Shown one piece after another: positions 23,613 to 32,104 of a DNA stretch of 64,000 nucleotides. The notes below the pieces were generated by a model, which ran no database searches, was not told the origin of the DNA, and worked only from the letters and a program-made list of their open reading frames with translations. Source of the stretch: Nostoc foliaceum FACHB-393 (GTDB lineage Bacteria; Cyanobacteriota; Cyanobacteriia; Cyanobacteriales; Nostocaceae); assembly GCF_014698505.1 (NCBI RefSeq), contig NZ_JACJTD010000037.1, positions 1-64,000 on the forward strand. Reading direction: 5' to 3'. How positions within the stretch are numbered: the stretch's first letter is position 1; each line of letters opens with the position of its first letter. A program made the position numbers and the translations under genes.

Positions 23613-24077
23613 CTTTTCACGTTATGTGGAAAAGTCCACCAAAAACCTAACCCCCTAACCCCCTTCCCGACACGGGAAGGGGGAAAATTCAAAGTCTCTC
23701 TCCTTTTAGGAGAGAGATTTAGAGAGAGGTTTTCCAGATGGCGTGAAAATTAAAAAGGCGGTTAGAAACCGCGTCTACACAAACAAAACCCACCTCCGTG
23801 GGTTTCAAACCCTCAATTTTTCTTAGAGGATGTTTGAAAAGTTTTCTTCTCGGTAACAAAACGTTCTAGATCCCCCTAAATCCCCCTTAAAAAGGGGGAC
23901 TTTGATTCCGGTTCCCCCCTTTTTAAGGGGGGCTAGGGGGGATCAGTTAGTGCCTAACATCACAGCCAACCACTTTTTAAACAACCTCTTATTCCACAGA
24001 GGCGGACTTTGCCTGTGTAGCCGCAAATTCCATTGCCTTAGCTCTCAATTAACTTTAATTACGAATTACAAATTACT
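23613..24077. repeat. Intergenic region filled with dispersed repeats
   Basis: This 465-bp gap between two convergent genes holds a chain of repeats: CCCCCTTCCCG-ACA-CGGGAAGGGGG at 23659-23683 (a strong hairpin that could terminate transcription); TCTCTCCTTTTAGGAGAGAG near 23697-23716; a GAAACCGCGTCTACAC segment near 23766; and the CCCCCTTAAAAAGGGGG / CCCCCCTTTTTAAGGGGGG pair at 23868-23944. The same families recur at 10025-10155 and 27970-28140. I see no gene in it. Confidence 0.8.
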
Positions 24078-26810
24078 TTAACGTGCATCACCAATCAGCA
24101 CAAATGGCGACCAATAAAAAGGATGGCGATGGTCTGCAATTAACTTCAATTTAGCTTTTTGCAAAGCTTCCCCTTTCGTCATACCAAGCTTGAGATTCTG
24201 ATAAAAATCAACCATCAATTCTTGAGTTGCTTCATCCTCAACCGCCCACAAACTTGCCATCACAGCCTTAGCACCAGCCCGTTCAAATATATAAGCAACT
24301 CCTGCAATACCTTCACCATTAACATTAGTGTCTACAGCAGTTTGACAGGCACTCAGAGTAATCAATTGTGTGCCTTGTAAACCTAAAAGAGCAGCATTAG
24401 CAATGTTTAAAGCTTCATCAGCAAATAGTAACGTATTATTTTTTAAATTGACTTTTTTGCAATCTTTCGCTTGAAAACAGCCGTGAGTTGCTAAGTGCAA
24501 AAATGAAAAGCGCAATGCTTGAGATTTAAACCTTTCTAAGGTAGCTTCTTTATTGATATAAAATTCACTGTCTGGCAGTATTTCCTTAATATTTCTAACT
24601 TCTGCTTCTGCACCTGGGAGATTTTGCGGGTCACTGGGTACTGGATTACCAAATGCTAAAACAGCTTGTGGTTTGGGGGATACGGCATTTTGTACATCTA
24701 GAGATTTTAGAGAATTATTGGAAATGCGAGTGAGATAATTGACAGGATATTTTTCAATTAGAAATTGGTTAGTTTTACTGTCGTAAAGAGTCTCAAAAGG
24801 TAAATGGCGCAGTTGACCAGTAGCAATAATACTCAGTTGTTTAGGTGATAAAGCCTTAATTTTGTCTTCTATAGGACGAATAAGAATATCATAAAGTTCG
24901 CCGCCAGTTTCAGCGTAGCTAGCATCAGTGTCATTTTGTACCTGCTCTTCTAAATATTTTGTGAGAAGTTTATTAAATTCAGTAGGGTTAATAGATTTTT
25001 TAATAACGCTCAACTCGCCTTTTGTGAAGATAAAAAAGGCAATATTGTTGGGCATATCTTCTACATTAGTCAGCAAGACAGGTTGAACTACGACCGTTCC
25101 TGCGGGTATGGAGGATGTAAGATTTTTAATATCTATGGGTGTAGTTTCAAAGAGTTCTGCCACTTCAGGAAAACGGCGAGAGATATTTTCAGCTTGTGAA
25201 TAAACTTGTGCTTCTAATTGCCGAATTTGTTGGGGTAGGCTTTCGGATTGATCGCTTTGCAGTTGTTGTCGCAGTGCTTCCAATTGCTGATTTTTTTTAC
25301 TCCAGTCGTCAAGGCTCTGCTGTGCTTCTGGATTGGCAACTTTAGCATTAACGAGGCGAGTATAATCAGCAAGGTCGACTGTACTGAATATGTTAACCCA
25401 TTCAAAGGCTCGATTGTATTTATTTTGATTAATAAGAACATCGACTAAAGCAGTTGCATATACACTGTCTTCCTGTAAAAACTTTTGGCGATTTTCCCGT
25501 TGCAAACCCCGGCGCATTTCTAAGCTTATTTGGAGAGATTGCTCTAAATTAGTAATGGCTTCATCTGGTCGATTTGTACCTTGGAAGAGTCTACCAATAT
25601 TACCCAAGGTGACAGCTTCACTATAGCGATCGCCCACAGCCCGCAAAAGGGGCAGAGATTGGTTGTAAAATTCGAGTGCTTTTTGCTTTTCTCCTAAATT
25701 GAAGTAGACTTGACCGATGTTATTGAGAGTACCAGCTTCACCAGAGCGATCGCCCACAGCCCGCCTAAGGGGAAGAGCTTGGTTGTAAAATTCGAGTGCT
25801 TTTTGCTTTTCTCCTAAAGCGGAGTAGACTCCACCTATATTATTGAGTGTAGTGGCTTCACCAGAGCGATCGCCCATAGCCCGCAAAAGGGGCAAAGCTT
25901 GGTTGTAAAAATCGAGTGCTTTTTTCTTTTCTCCTAAATCGTGGTAGACTCGACCGATATTATTGAGTGTAGTGGCTTCACCAGAGCGATCACCCACAGC
26001 ACGATATAGTGGCAGAGCTTGATTGTAAAAATTGAGTGCTTTTTGCTTTTCTCCTAAAGCGGAGTAGACTCGACCAATATTATTGAGTATGGTGGCTTTA
26101 CCAGAGCGATCGCCCACAGCCCGCAAAAGGGGCAGAGCTTGGTTGTAAAAATCGAGTGCTTTTTGCTTTTCTCCTAAATCGTCGTAGACTCGACCGATAT
26201 TATTGAGTGTGGTGGCTTCACCATAGCGATCTCCCACAGCACGCCTAAGGGGAAGAGCTTGGTTGTAAAAATCGAGTGCTTTTTGCTTTTCTCCTAAAGC
26301 GGAGTAGACTCCACCGATATTATTGAGTGTAGTGGCTTCACCAGAGCGATCGCCCACAGCACGCCTAAGGGGCAAAGCTTGGTTGTAAAAATCGAGTGCT
26401 TTTTGCTTTTCTCCTAAAGCGGAGTAGACTCCACCGATATTATTGAGTGTAGTGGCTTCACCAGAGCGATCGCCCACAGCACGATATAGGGGCAGAGCTT
26501 GGTTGAAGTAATCGAGTACTTTTTGCTTTTCTCCCAAACGATCATAGTTAAAGCCAAGCCCAAGCAGTGCAGTTGCTTCATGTTTTTGGTCTTTGAGTTC
26601 TCGTGCAATGGTTAAAGCTTGTTGAAATATTTGTATTGCTTGTTGGTGTTCTTGCTGCTGTGTCAGTTTTATCCCTTGCTCAAGCAGTCTTTCTGCCTCT
26701 TGCGATCGCAAGTTTTGAGTTTGTCCCCAAGTGGGTTGAGCCATCAACATTACTGTTACAGGCGTTAGATAAACACCCACAGCCAAAAAACTGGTGAGAA
26801 TTTTTTTCAT
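24078..26810 (-). CDS. Secreted TPR-CHAT protein, caspase-like protease
   Basis: The 910-residue protein has a signal peptide (residues 1-30, ending TWGQ), ten 40-residue TPR units (about 35-430) and a C-terminal CHAT domain (about 600-910). The caspase-like dyad is visible: His in FLHLATHGCF near 773 and Cys in LITLSACQTAV near 822. Units 2-9 of the TPR array are almost identical (GEATTLNNIG-VY-LGEKQKALDFYNQALPL), differing mainly in the residues around VY and before RAV. CHAT proteins are caspase-clan peptidases; secreted cyanobacterial TPR-CHAT proteins have no settled role. A 42-bp tandem array lies upstream, with an exported protein gene beyond it. Confidence 0.88.
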   Translation of the reverse strand: MKKILTSFLAVGVYLTPVTVMLMAQPTWGQTQNLRSQEAERLLEQGIKLTQQQEHQQAIQIFQQALTIARELKDQKHEATALLGLGFNYDRLGEKQKVLDYFNQALPLYRAVGDRSGEATTLNNIGGVYSALGEKQKALDFYNQALPLRRAVGDRSGEATTLNNIGGVYSALGEKQKALDFYNQALPLRRAVGDRYGEATTLNNIGRVYDDLGEKQKALDFYNQALPLLRAVGDRSGKATILNNIGRVYSALGEKQKALNFYNQALPLYRAVGDRSGEATTLNNIGRVYHDLGEKKKALDFYNQALPLLRAMGDRSGEATTLNNIGGVYSALGEKQKALEFYNQALPLRRAVGDRSGEAGTLNNIGQVYFNLGEKQKALEFYNQSLPLLRAVGDRYSEAVTLGNIGRLFQGTNRPDEAITNLEQSLQISLEMRRGLQRENRQKFLQEDSVYATALVDVLINQNKYNRAFEWVNIFSTVDLADYTRLVNAKVANPEAQQSLDDWSKKNQQLEALRQQLQSDQSESLPQQIRQLEAQVYSQAENISRRFPEVAELFETTPIDIKNLTSSIPAGTVVVQPVLLTNVEDMPNNIAFFIFTKGELSVIKKSINPTEFNKLLTKYLEEQVQNDTDASYAETGGELYDILIRPIEDKIKALSPKQLSIIATGQLRHLPFETLYDSKTNQFLIEKYPVNYLTRISNNSLKSLDVQNAVSPKPQAVLAFGNPVPSDPQNLPGAEAEVRNIKEILPDSEFYINKEATLERFKSQALRFSFLHLATHGCFQAKDCKKVNLKNNTLLFADEALNIANAALLGLQGTQLITLSACQTAVDTNVNGEGIAGVAYIFERAGAKAVMASLWAVEDEATQELMVDFYQNLKLGMTKGEALQKAKLKLIADHRHPFYWSPFVLIGDAR

Positions 26811-26876
26811 AGAATAGTGCAGAGGTAGCTGTTTTGAATTAGGTTTTAACAGAAGCTGTCTTCACCAACATCCTGA

Positions 26877-27180
26877 TGTTGCAATATTTCGTATTAATAT
26901 CGTGATGTTTGTAAGGAATGTTGCGATGTTTCGTATTAATATCGTGATGTTTGTAAGGAATGTTGCAATGTTTCGTATTAATATCGTGATGTTGGTGAGG
27001 AATGTCGCAATGTTTCGTATTAATATCGTGATGTTGGTGAGGAACATCGCAATGTTTCGTATTAATATCGTGATGTTGGTGAGGAATATCGCAATGTTCC
27101 GTATTAATATCGTGATGTTGGTGAGGAATGTTGCAATGTTTGTGATGAACATTCCAATGTTTCTTATTAATATTGTGTTT
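26877..27180. repeat. 42-bp tandem repeat array
   Basis: GTATTAATATCGTGATG recurs exactly every 42 bp at 26891, 26933, 26975, 27017, 27059 and 27101, with the rest of each unit (TTGGTGAGGAATGTTGCAAT type) nearly constant and a degenerate copy at about 27140-27180. As the period is a multiple of three, both strands stay open, giving artificial 14-residue repeat proteins. It lies just upstream of the TPR-CHAT gene, in the 435-bp gap 26811-27245, and may carry its promoter region. Confidence 0.92.
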
Positions 27181-27245
27181 GTCGTTAGAAACGTCAAAAA
27201 GCTTAGGGGCATAAATATACGCCCCTACAGATGAAATGATTCACA

Positions 27246-27878
27246 TCAATAAGGTTTTGCCAGAATGGTGATCGTTCTTTGTTGTGAATTGAACTGGATT
27301 TCATTTACCACATATTGCCAATTTCTCGCCACTGACTGAATACCCCGCAACTGTGCTGTGGAAACTACAGGTGGTTTTAGCTTCACCACCGCTTGACCTT
27401 GAGTAGGATTTTTTACAGTAAAAGTATTTAGGGGTATACCGCTCCAAGTTACTGGCTTACCTATAGGAAGGTCTCGCGGCCCCCGGATAATTTGCCGCCC
27501 ATTGCTTCTGTAAACCAACGACCCATTCTTGAAAACTACTCTTGCAATTTGGCTTAGAGGAATTGTAGTAGTTTTATCATTACGCCGAATTGATAGTGCT
27601 TGCCCTTGTGCATCAATTCCTATTACTCGACCACTGCTTGACTCACCGCCTTTAAAGATGACCTCTGCTAATTCTGGTAACGCTACTGCAAGTTCTAATT
27701 CATCTGCGTTGACTGGTGTCTGTGCCAACAAGAAATTTCCCGTCTTGACATCCTTACCAATTACAGCTTCGATGTTTCCTGCGATCGCTGCTGCCATTAC
27801 TAAGATTGCCACAACCCATCCCTGGAAAAAAGCTTTCATGGCTTTAACAGTATATTTGACTATATTTAACTTTCTCAT
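27246..27878 (-). CDS. Exported protein of unknown function
   Basis: The 210-residue product has an N-terminal hydrophobic segment (about 17-36, FFQGWVVAILVMAAAIAG) that fits a signal peptide or anchor; translation could also start at Met14. Residues about 60-125 are beta-rich and look like a small barrel: EVIFKGGESSSGRVIGIDAQGQ, then IPLSQIARVVFKNGS. It has no catalytic motif I can recognise. The TPR-CHAT gene lies downstream on the same strand beyond the 42-bp array, so co-expression is possible but not shown. Confidence 0.7.
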   Translation of the reverse strand: MRKLNIVKYTVKAMKAFFQGWVVAILVMAAAIAGNIEAVIGKDVKTGNFLLAQTPVNADELELAVALPELAEVIFKGGESSSGRVIGIDAQGQALSIRRNDKTTTIPLSQIARVVFKNGSLVYRSNGRQIIRGPRDLPIGKPVTWSGIPLNTFTVKNPTQGQAVVKLKPPVVSTAQLRGIQSVARNWQYVVNEIQFNSQQRTITILAKPY

Positions 27879-28202
27879 TAAACTTCAAAGACATATATAT
27901 AATTTCCGTAAAATCACTAAAATCAACTGATTATGTACCTGTAGCAGTTTGTAGTTGAGTGAAAGATAGACCTAACCCCCAGCCCCTTCCCTACAAGGGA
28001 AGGGGAGCAAGATTCAAAGCCTTTTTCCACTTCAACAAGGGAAGGGGAGCAAGATTCAAAGCCTTTATCCCCTTCAACAAGGGAAGGGGAGCAAGATTCA
28101 AAGCCTCTCTCCTTTTAGGAGAGAGGTTTGGAGAGAGGTCAAAGTATATTTGCATACAAACGGAAAGGCTATATTGTTTCCCTCATCTCCCCGTACTCCC
28201 CT
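27879..28202. repeat. Repeat-rich gap with a 42-bp tandem triplet
   Basis: CAAGGGAAGGGGAGCAAG starts at 27994, 28036 and 28078, giving three 42-bp units (27994-28119) unrelated in sequence to the array upstream of the CHAT gene. They are followed by TCTCTCCTTTTAGGAGAGAG at 28105-28124, also present near 23697. Frames through the array have repeat composition. This is the divergent promoter region of two envelope-protein genes. Confidence 0.85.
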
Positions 28203-29084
28203 ATGAACCAAGCCCCAAATCCTAACCAAGAAACCAATATTTTAGGTAAATTCACCAGTGTACTTGGCTTGCTGGGTGCGGCGCTTTTCTTTGCAGGTTG
28301 GATTTATCGTTGGTCATATTTCTACTTTTTTCAACTAGAAATCAATACCCTCGACTTACCCGCACAGTCTTTTCTCATAGTTCCTCTGCAAATATTTCTC
28401 GGAGATGGCTGGACAATCTGCAAAACAGCGATCGCCTTTTTTATCGCTGCGATCGCAATTCAAGCTACATTATGGTTAATTAAAATCATCAGTGAGACGG
28501 TAGTCTCTGCCAGCCAATTACTACTGAGTCGCATCATCTCTGCAACTCAACACAAACGCTCATGGACAGCTAAACAGCTTAAATCTCTAGCTGAATTTGG
28601 TTTTGGGCAATTGCGCTCAGTTGAATTTCTGCGATCGCTAGTCAATGAAATAGTAATAGTATCCTGGGTATTAATAGTGATATTTTGGTTAGCTCGTTGG
28701 CAAGGCATTGCAGATGCACGACGAGACGCTGGTGAAAACTCCACTTTGCCGGTTGTAGCGTTAATTACACCTGAAGAAAAATTTGCAGTGGGACGCAAGC
28801 TTGATGATATATTTGCTGACCCTTCCTTGAAAGGCTATCGCATTATTGGCGATCGCGGTCTATTCGATGACTTGCGAGGCAGAGAAGATAATGATATCAG
28901 CAATCCAAAGCAGCCGAGAGTTTGGCGTTTACTTTTAGAACGTGGCGGCTGGATTTATTTGTTTCGAGCATTGCCCCCAAATGCAAAACCTAACGAGATA
29001 CCATCAATGTTGGCGATTCAAGAAAGTGATAAGGGACATATCATCATTCGCAGTCCAGAAGTTTCTAAAACTAGTTCTCCTTGA
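28203..29084 (+). CDS. Membrane protein of unknown function
   Basis: From the ATG at 28203 the protein has 293 residues (MNQAPNPNQETNILGKF); an upstream in-frame ATG at 28128 would add 25 residues coded partly by repeat sequence and is not preferred. There are three or four hydrophobic segments: about 18-38, 60-70, 77-100 and 160-178 (IVIVSWVLIVIFWLARW). The C-terminal 110 residues are soluble, with VALITPEEKFAVGRKLDD and YRIIGDRGLFDDL. I do not recognise a family. It could be an inner-membrane protein with a cytosolic or periplasmic C-domain. Confidence 0.7.
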   Translation: MNQAPNPNQETNILGKFTSVLGLLGAALFFAGWIYRWSYFYFFQLEINTLDLPAQSFLIVPLQIFLGDGWTICKTAIAFFIAAIAIQATLWLIKIISETVVSASQLLLSRIISATQHKRSWTAKQLKSLAEFGFGQLRSVEFLRSLVNEIVIVSWVLIVIFWLARWQGIADARRDAGENSTLPVVALITPEEKFAVGRKLDDIFADPSLKGYRIIGDRGLFDDLRGREDNDISNPKQPRVWRLLLERGGWIYLFRALPPNAKPNEIPSMLAIQESDKGHIIIRSPEVSKTSSP

Positions 29085-29112
29085 GGATAATCATCACCTC
29101 TGCGCCAGATAA

Positions 29113-30519
29113 TCAAGCAATCATCTTCTCCAAAGCAACCTGCAAATCTTTTGTCAAATCGATCACAGCTTTTTTAGCTGCATTGCGATCGCCCTGACAA
29201 TTTTTCCAGCGTTCCGTAACTGAAATTGGCTCTCCCACTGTAATTTGTGCCCGTCGCAAACCTAACCGAGGTCTCCCCGGAAGCGATGTATCTTGAATTC
29301 TAGAAAGCATATCGAATACAAGCAAAGCTGTTTCCGCAAACCGTTCCGCCGTCGGTTGTTCTTGAATATAAGTAGCTGTGACTGCAACAAAACTTTCCAC
29401 TATCCGCATGTGTCGCATCCGCAAGTCTGCTTCCTCTGCAATCCAGTCTGCCAAACCGCGTTTAAAGGGTGGTAAAGCGTTGATATCTGGCAAATCTTCC
29501 CGATATATGTAATTCCAGCCAGCCTCTTCTAAACGGCGACAGCGGTCAATAAAATTTCCCTGTGCTTGAACTCCAAAATATTGTTCGGCAACTTGTAAAG
29601 CCTTATCCAGTAAGCGATGAAGTCTAGCAATCAACACTTGATTAGGAGTAGCAGATTCATCAGTTGCAATGGTTTTTGGGATGTCTTGATGATAGAAGCG
29701 ACGATAAAACTCTTCCATCTCGGTAATCAGATATTCAGCCAATCTACAGAGGCGTTGATAGTAAATCTCTTCACCCCCGCCCGAATCAATTTCTATTGCC
29801 GGCAAGCCGCTATCAGCTTCTAACTTACTCAATAACCAATCTAGCTTAGACCAAGGTGGCTCAACGTAGCGATACTGGATGGCAATCGGCACAATGATCA
29901 CAGTTTCAGTCCGATTGGCTTTTTGCAAGTCTTCTACACACCAGAACCCCATTTGAGCAACACCGGGTTCCAGTGGGCTAACAATACCACTATGACCATT
30001 AGTACCGCCTTCCGGTGCCACTGCGATCGGTAGTTCGCCATTAGCAAACAACTCCCGTGCTGTTTGAATAGCTTGCCGATCTAGCCGCCTACCCCGATGA
30101 ACCGGCACACCCCCTAACCGTGAAAACAACCAACCCAGCCATTCTCCAGCCCAAACCGTCATACCCCGGTCGTAAAGAAAATAGCTGTGAACAAGAGATT
30201 GCAGTGTAATACCTTTCTGACGAGCAACCTGTGGCACAATGCGAGAAAGCAAATACAACATACAGAGGGGATCTTCCACCTCTGGGTGGCGAAATGCCAG
30301 CAAAAAGCGAATTTTTCCAGCCTGAAATTGTTGATAAAGTTCAGCTAAAACTTCAACATTCTTGGCTTCAACACCGACAATACCAGCCGTTAGCCAAGGC
30401 CGAGTGCGAAACCGTAACACCATCGGCAGTAACCACCGAACAATCTGGAGTATCAGCGGGTTAAACCGTAGAGTAATAAATTTCAGTGGTGGTTGAGTAG
30501 ACTGAATCGATCTAGGCAA
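29113..30519 (-). CDS. PlsC-type glycerolipid acyltransferase family protein
   Basis: The 468-residue protein has acyltransferase signatures in the usual order. FRHPEVEDP near 76-84 contains His-x4-Asp as the catalytic pair, GGVPVHRGR near 136-144 is the second block, and VAPEGGTNGHSG near 166-177 is the glycerol-phosphate-binding EGG block. The long C-terminal part (about 240-468), with SLPGRPRLGLRRAQITVGEPISV, is shared with cyanobacterial 1-acyl-glycerol-3-phosphate acyltransferase-like proteins of about 460 residues. It may acylate lysophosphatidate or another lysolipid. It is convergent with the gene at 28203. Confidence 0.82.
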   Translation of the reverse strand: MPRSIQSTQPPLKFITLRFNPLILQIVRWLLPMVLRFRTRPWLTAGIVGVEAKNVEVLAELYQQFQAGKIRFLLAFRHPEVEDPLCMLYLLSRIVPQVARQKGITLQSLVHSYFLYDRGMTVWAGEWLGWLFSRLGGVPVHRGRRLDRQAIQTARELFANGELPIAVAPEGGTNGHSGIVSPLEPGVAQMGFWCVEDLQKANRTETVIIVPIAIQYRYVEPPWSKLDWLLSKLEADSGLPAIEIDSGGGEEIYYQRLCRLAEYLITEMEEFYRRFYHQDIPKTIATDESATPNQVLIARLHRLLDKALQVAEQYFGVQAQGNFIDRCRRLEEAGWNYIYREDLPDINALPPFKRGLADWIAEEADLRMRHMRIVESFVAVTATYIQEQPTAERFAETALLVFDMLSRIQDTSLPGRPRLGLRRAQITVGEPISVTERWKNCQGDRNAAKKAVIDLTKDLQVALEKMIA

Positions 30520-30617
30520 GTCGCTCTCCAGATTGTATTTTTAGCGATTCTACAACATGGGGTCTTGCTTTATCGCTTAGAATTTGTGCGATCGCACTTA
30601 AGATAAATCATATCCAA

Positions 30618-30690
30618 TGGAGGTTAGCGGACTCGAACCGCTGACATCCTGCTTGCAAAGCAGGCGCTCTACCAACTGAGCTAAACCCCC
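30618..30690 (-). tRNA. trnA: tRNA-Ala(UGC)
   Basis: Read on the minus strand: acceptor GGGGGTT pairs with AACCTCC (one G-U), the D arm is AGCTCAGTTGGTAGAGC, the anticodon stem CCTGC/GCAGG encloses CTTTGCAAG so the anticodon is TGC, and the T loop is TTCGAGT. The discriminator is A and CCA is not encoded. It is 73 nt. Confidence 0.97.
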
Positions 30691-30761
30691 ATAAAATTAA
30701 AATAGTCGGTAACTTTGTTTGTCGTTGTTATTGTAACTTATATTGTTCCGTTACCAAAGGG

Positions 30762-31679
30762 ATGAAGCCAGAAAATATTCAGATAGTCGCGGCACTGTAT
30801 AAATTTGTCAAGCTGCCAGATTTTGCCGAAAAACGAGATCCGCTGCTGTCTTACTGCCAAGCACAAGGTGTCAAGGGAACAATTTTGCTGGCACAAGAAG
30901 GCATTAACGGTACAATTTCCGGTTCACGTCAGGCGATTGACTCTGTTCTTTGCTTTCTGCGTACTGACCCTCGTCTAGCAGACCTAGAATACAAAGAGTC
31001 CCATACTGAAACCCCGCCCTTTGAGCGGATGAAGGTGCGGTTGAAGCAAGAAATTGTTACTTTGGGGTTGCCTGAAATTGACCCAAATGAACAAGTTGGC
31101 ACTTATGTCAGTCCCCAAGAATGGAATGATTTAATTTGTGATCCAGAAGTAACGGTGATTGACACCCGCAATGATTATGAGGTGAATATCGGTACTTTCC
31201 AAAGAGCAGAAAATCCCCAAACTGGCTCATTCCGAGAATTCCCCGATTATGTGCGCCACCACCTCGACCCAACTAAACACAAAAAGGTTGCCCTATTTTG
31301 TACGGGTGGCATTCGCTGTGAAAAAGCTTCATCCTTCATGCTTACCCAAGGCTTTGCAGAAGTCTATCATCTCAAAGGCGGCATTCTCAAGTATTTGGAA
31401 GAAGTTCCAGCACAAGAAAGTTTATGGGAAGGAGAATGTTTTGTCTTTGATGACCGAGTAGCTGTCAGTCATGGGTTGGAGGAAGGAAGTTATGAGTTGT
31501 GCCTCTGTTGTGGGCATCTGATTTCTGAAGAAGATAAGGTATCTCCAAAGTATGAGCAAGGTATCTCCTGTGCCTATTGTTTTGATAGCCTCACCGCCGA
31601 GAAAAGAGCGCGTCAGCAAGAAAAATGGCGGCACTACCAAACCCAAGCTGCTAATTCCAAAAATCGGGATCTAAGCTAA
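30762..31679 (+). CDS. trhO: tRNA uridine(34) hydroxylase, rhodanese domain (TrhO/YceA)
   Basis: The 305-residue protein has an N-terminal ferredoxin-like domain (KGTILLAQEGINGTISG), a central rhodanese domain with VIDTRNDYEVNIGTF and active-site loop FCTGGIRCEKAS (Cys180, Cys186), then a cysteine-rich tail (CLCCGH...CAYC) likely to bind metal. TrhO installs 5-hydroxyuridine at position 34 of tRNAs using oxygen. Length and layout match the E. coli protein, though the zinc-ribbon-like tail is shorter or different in some homologues. The start ATG follows a short upstream region after tRNA-Ala, on the opposite strand. Confidence 0.93.
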   Translation: MKPENIQIVAALYKFVKLPDFAEKRDPLLSYCQAQGVKGTILLAQEGINGTISGSRQAIDSVLCFLRTDPRLADLEYKESHTETPPFERMKVRLKQEIVTLGLPEIDPNEQVGTYVSPQEWNDLICDPEVTVIDTRNDYEVNIGTFQRAENPQTGSFREFPDYVRHHLDPTKHKKVALFCTGGIRCEKASSFMLTQGFAEVYHLKGGILKYLEEVPAQESLWEGECFVFDDRVAVSHGLEEGSYELCLCCGHLISEEDKVSPKYEQGISCAYCFDSLTAEKRARQQEKWRHYQTQAANSKNRDLS

Positions 31680-31739
31680 CCGCTCGTAAAAACCTCAAGC
31701 AATCTGTAAGTCAAACTTAACGAGTTTTAAATGGCATCA

Positions 31740-31843
31740 TATAGAACCCATTCAAATGCGGTACAACATTACATCACGAGGTGTAGGGGCACGGCAGTGC
31801 CGTGCCCCTACGGGTGTATCTCACGTAAACGAGAACTGCTATA
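31740..31843. repeat. MITE-like element, copy 2
   Basis: This 104-bp sequence is the reverse orientation of 17170-17276, with the same palindrome (GTAGGGGCACGGCAGTGCCG core), the shared flanks ATGCGGTACAACATTA and TCACGTAAACGAGAAC, and the right end AACTGCTATA. The left end (TATAGAACCC) is slightly decayed. It sits in the 425-bp gap 31680-32104 downstream of trhO. Confidence 0.8.
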
Positions 31844-31889
31844 TTAAGATTGGTTAATTACTGATCATTTGTCATTGCGATTGTAACGA

Positions 31890-31935
31890 AGAAAAAGAAA
31901 GCAATCATAAAGTTTTGTGATTGCTTTCTTTTTCT
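31890..31935. terminator. Perfect 18-bp stem, probable bidirectional terminator
   Basis: AGAAAAAGAAAGCAATCA at 31890-31907 pairs without mismatch with 31918-31935 around a 10-nt loop, with A-rich left and T-rich right arms. It lies between the convergent trhO and histidine kinase genes and would act as a terminator in both directions. A TA-rich tail and a CAACAGTCAACAGTTAAC segment follow to 32060. Confidence 0.75.
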
Positions 31936-32104
31936 ATAAGGTGCACTCACTTTCGGTCGCAATTACAGTTATTTAAGCAGACATGATCAGCTGTTACGCA
32001 ATTAATTTTTACATTTACCTAATGACTGATGAATGTTAACCGTCAACAGTCAACAGTTAACGACCATCAAGAGTGTTTATATACTTTAGACGCGCATCAG
32101 CTGA

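Noticed and set aside
26862..27234. Reading frames on both strands coding for 14-residue repeats (MFVRNVAMFRINIV and its opposite).
   Set aside because: The 42-bp period is a multiple of three, so any frame without a stop in one unit stays open; both strands are open at once and there is no ribosome-binding site or family match.
27959..28225. 88-residue frame GRGARFKAF in repeat DNA.
   Set aside because: It is coded by the three 42-bp repeats and overlaps the real start of the next gene.
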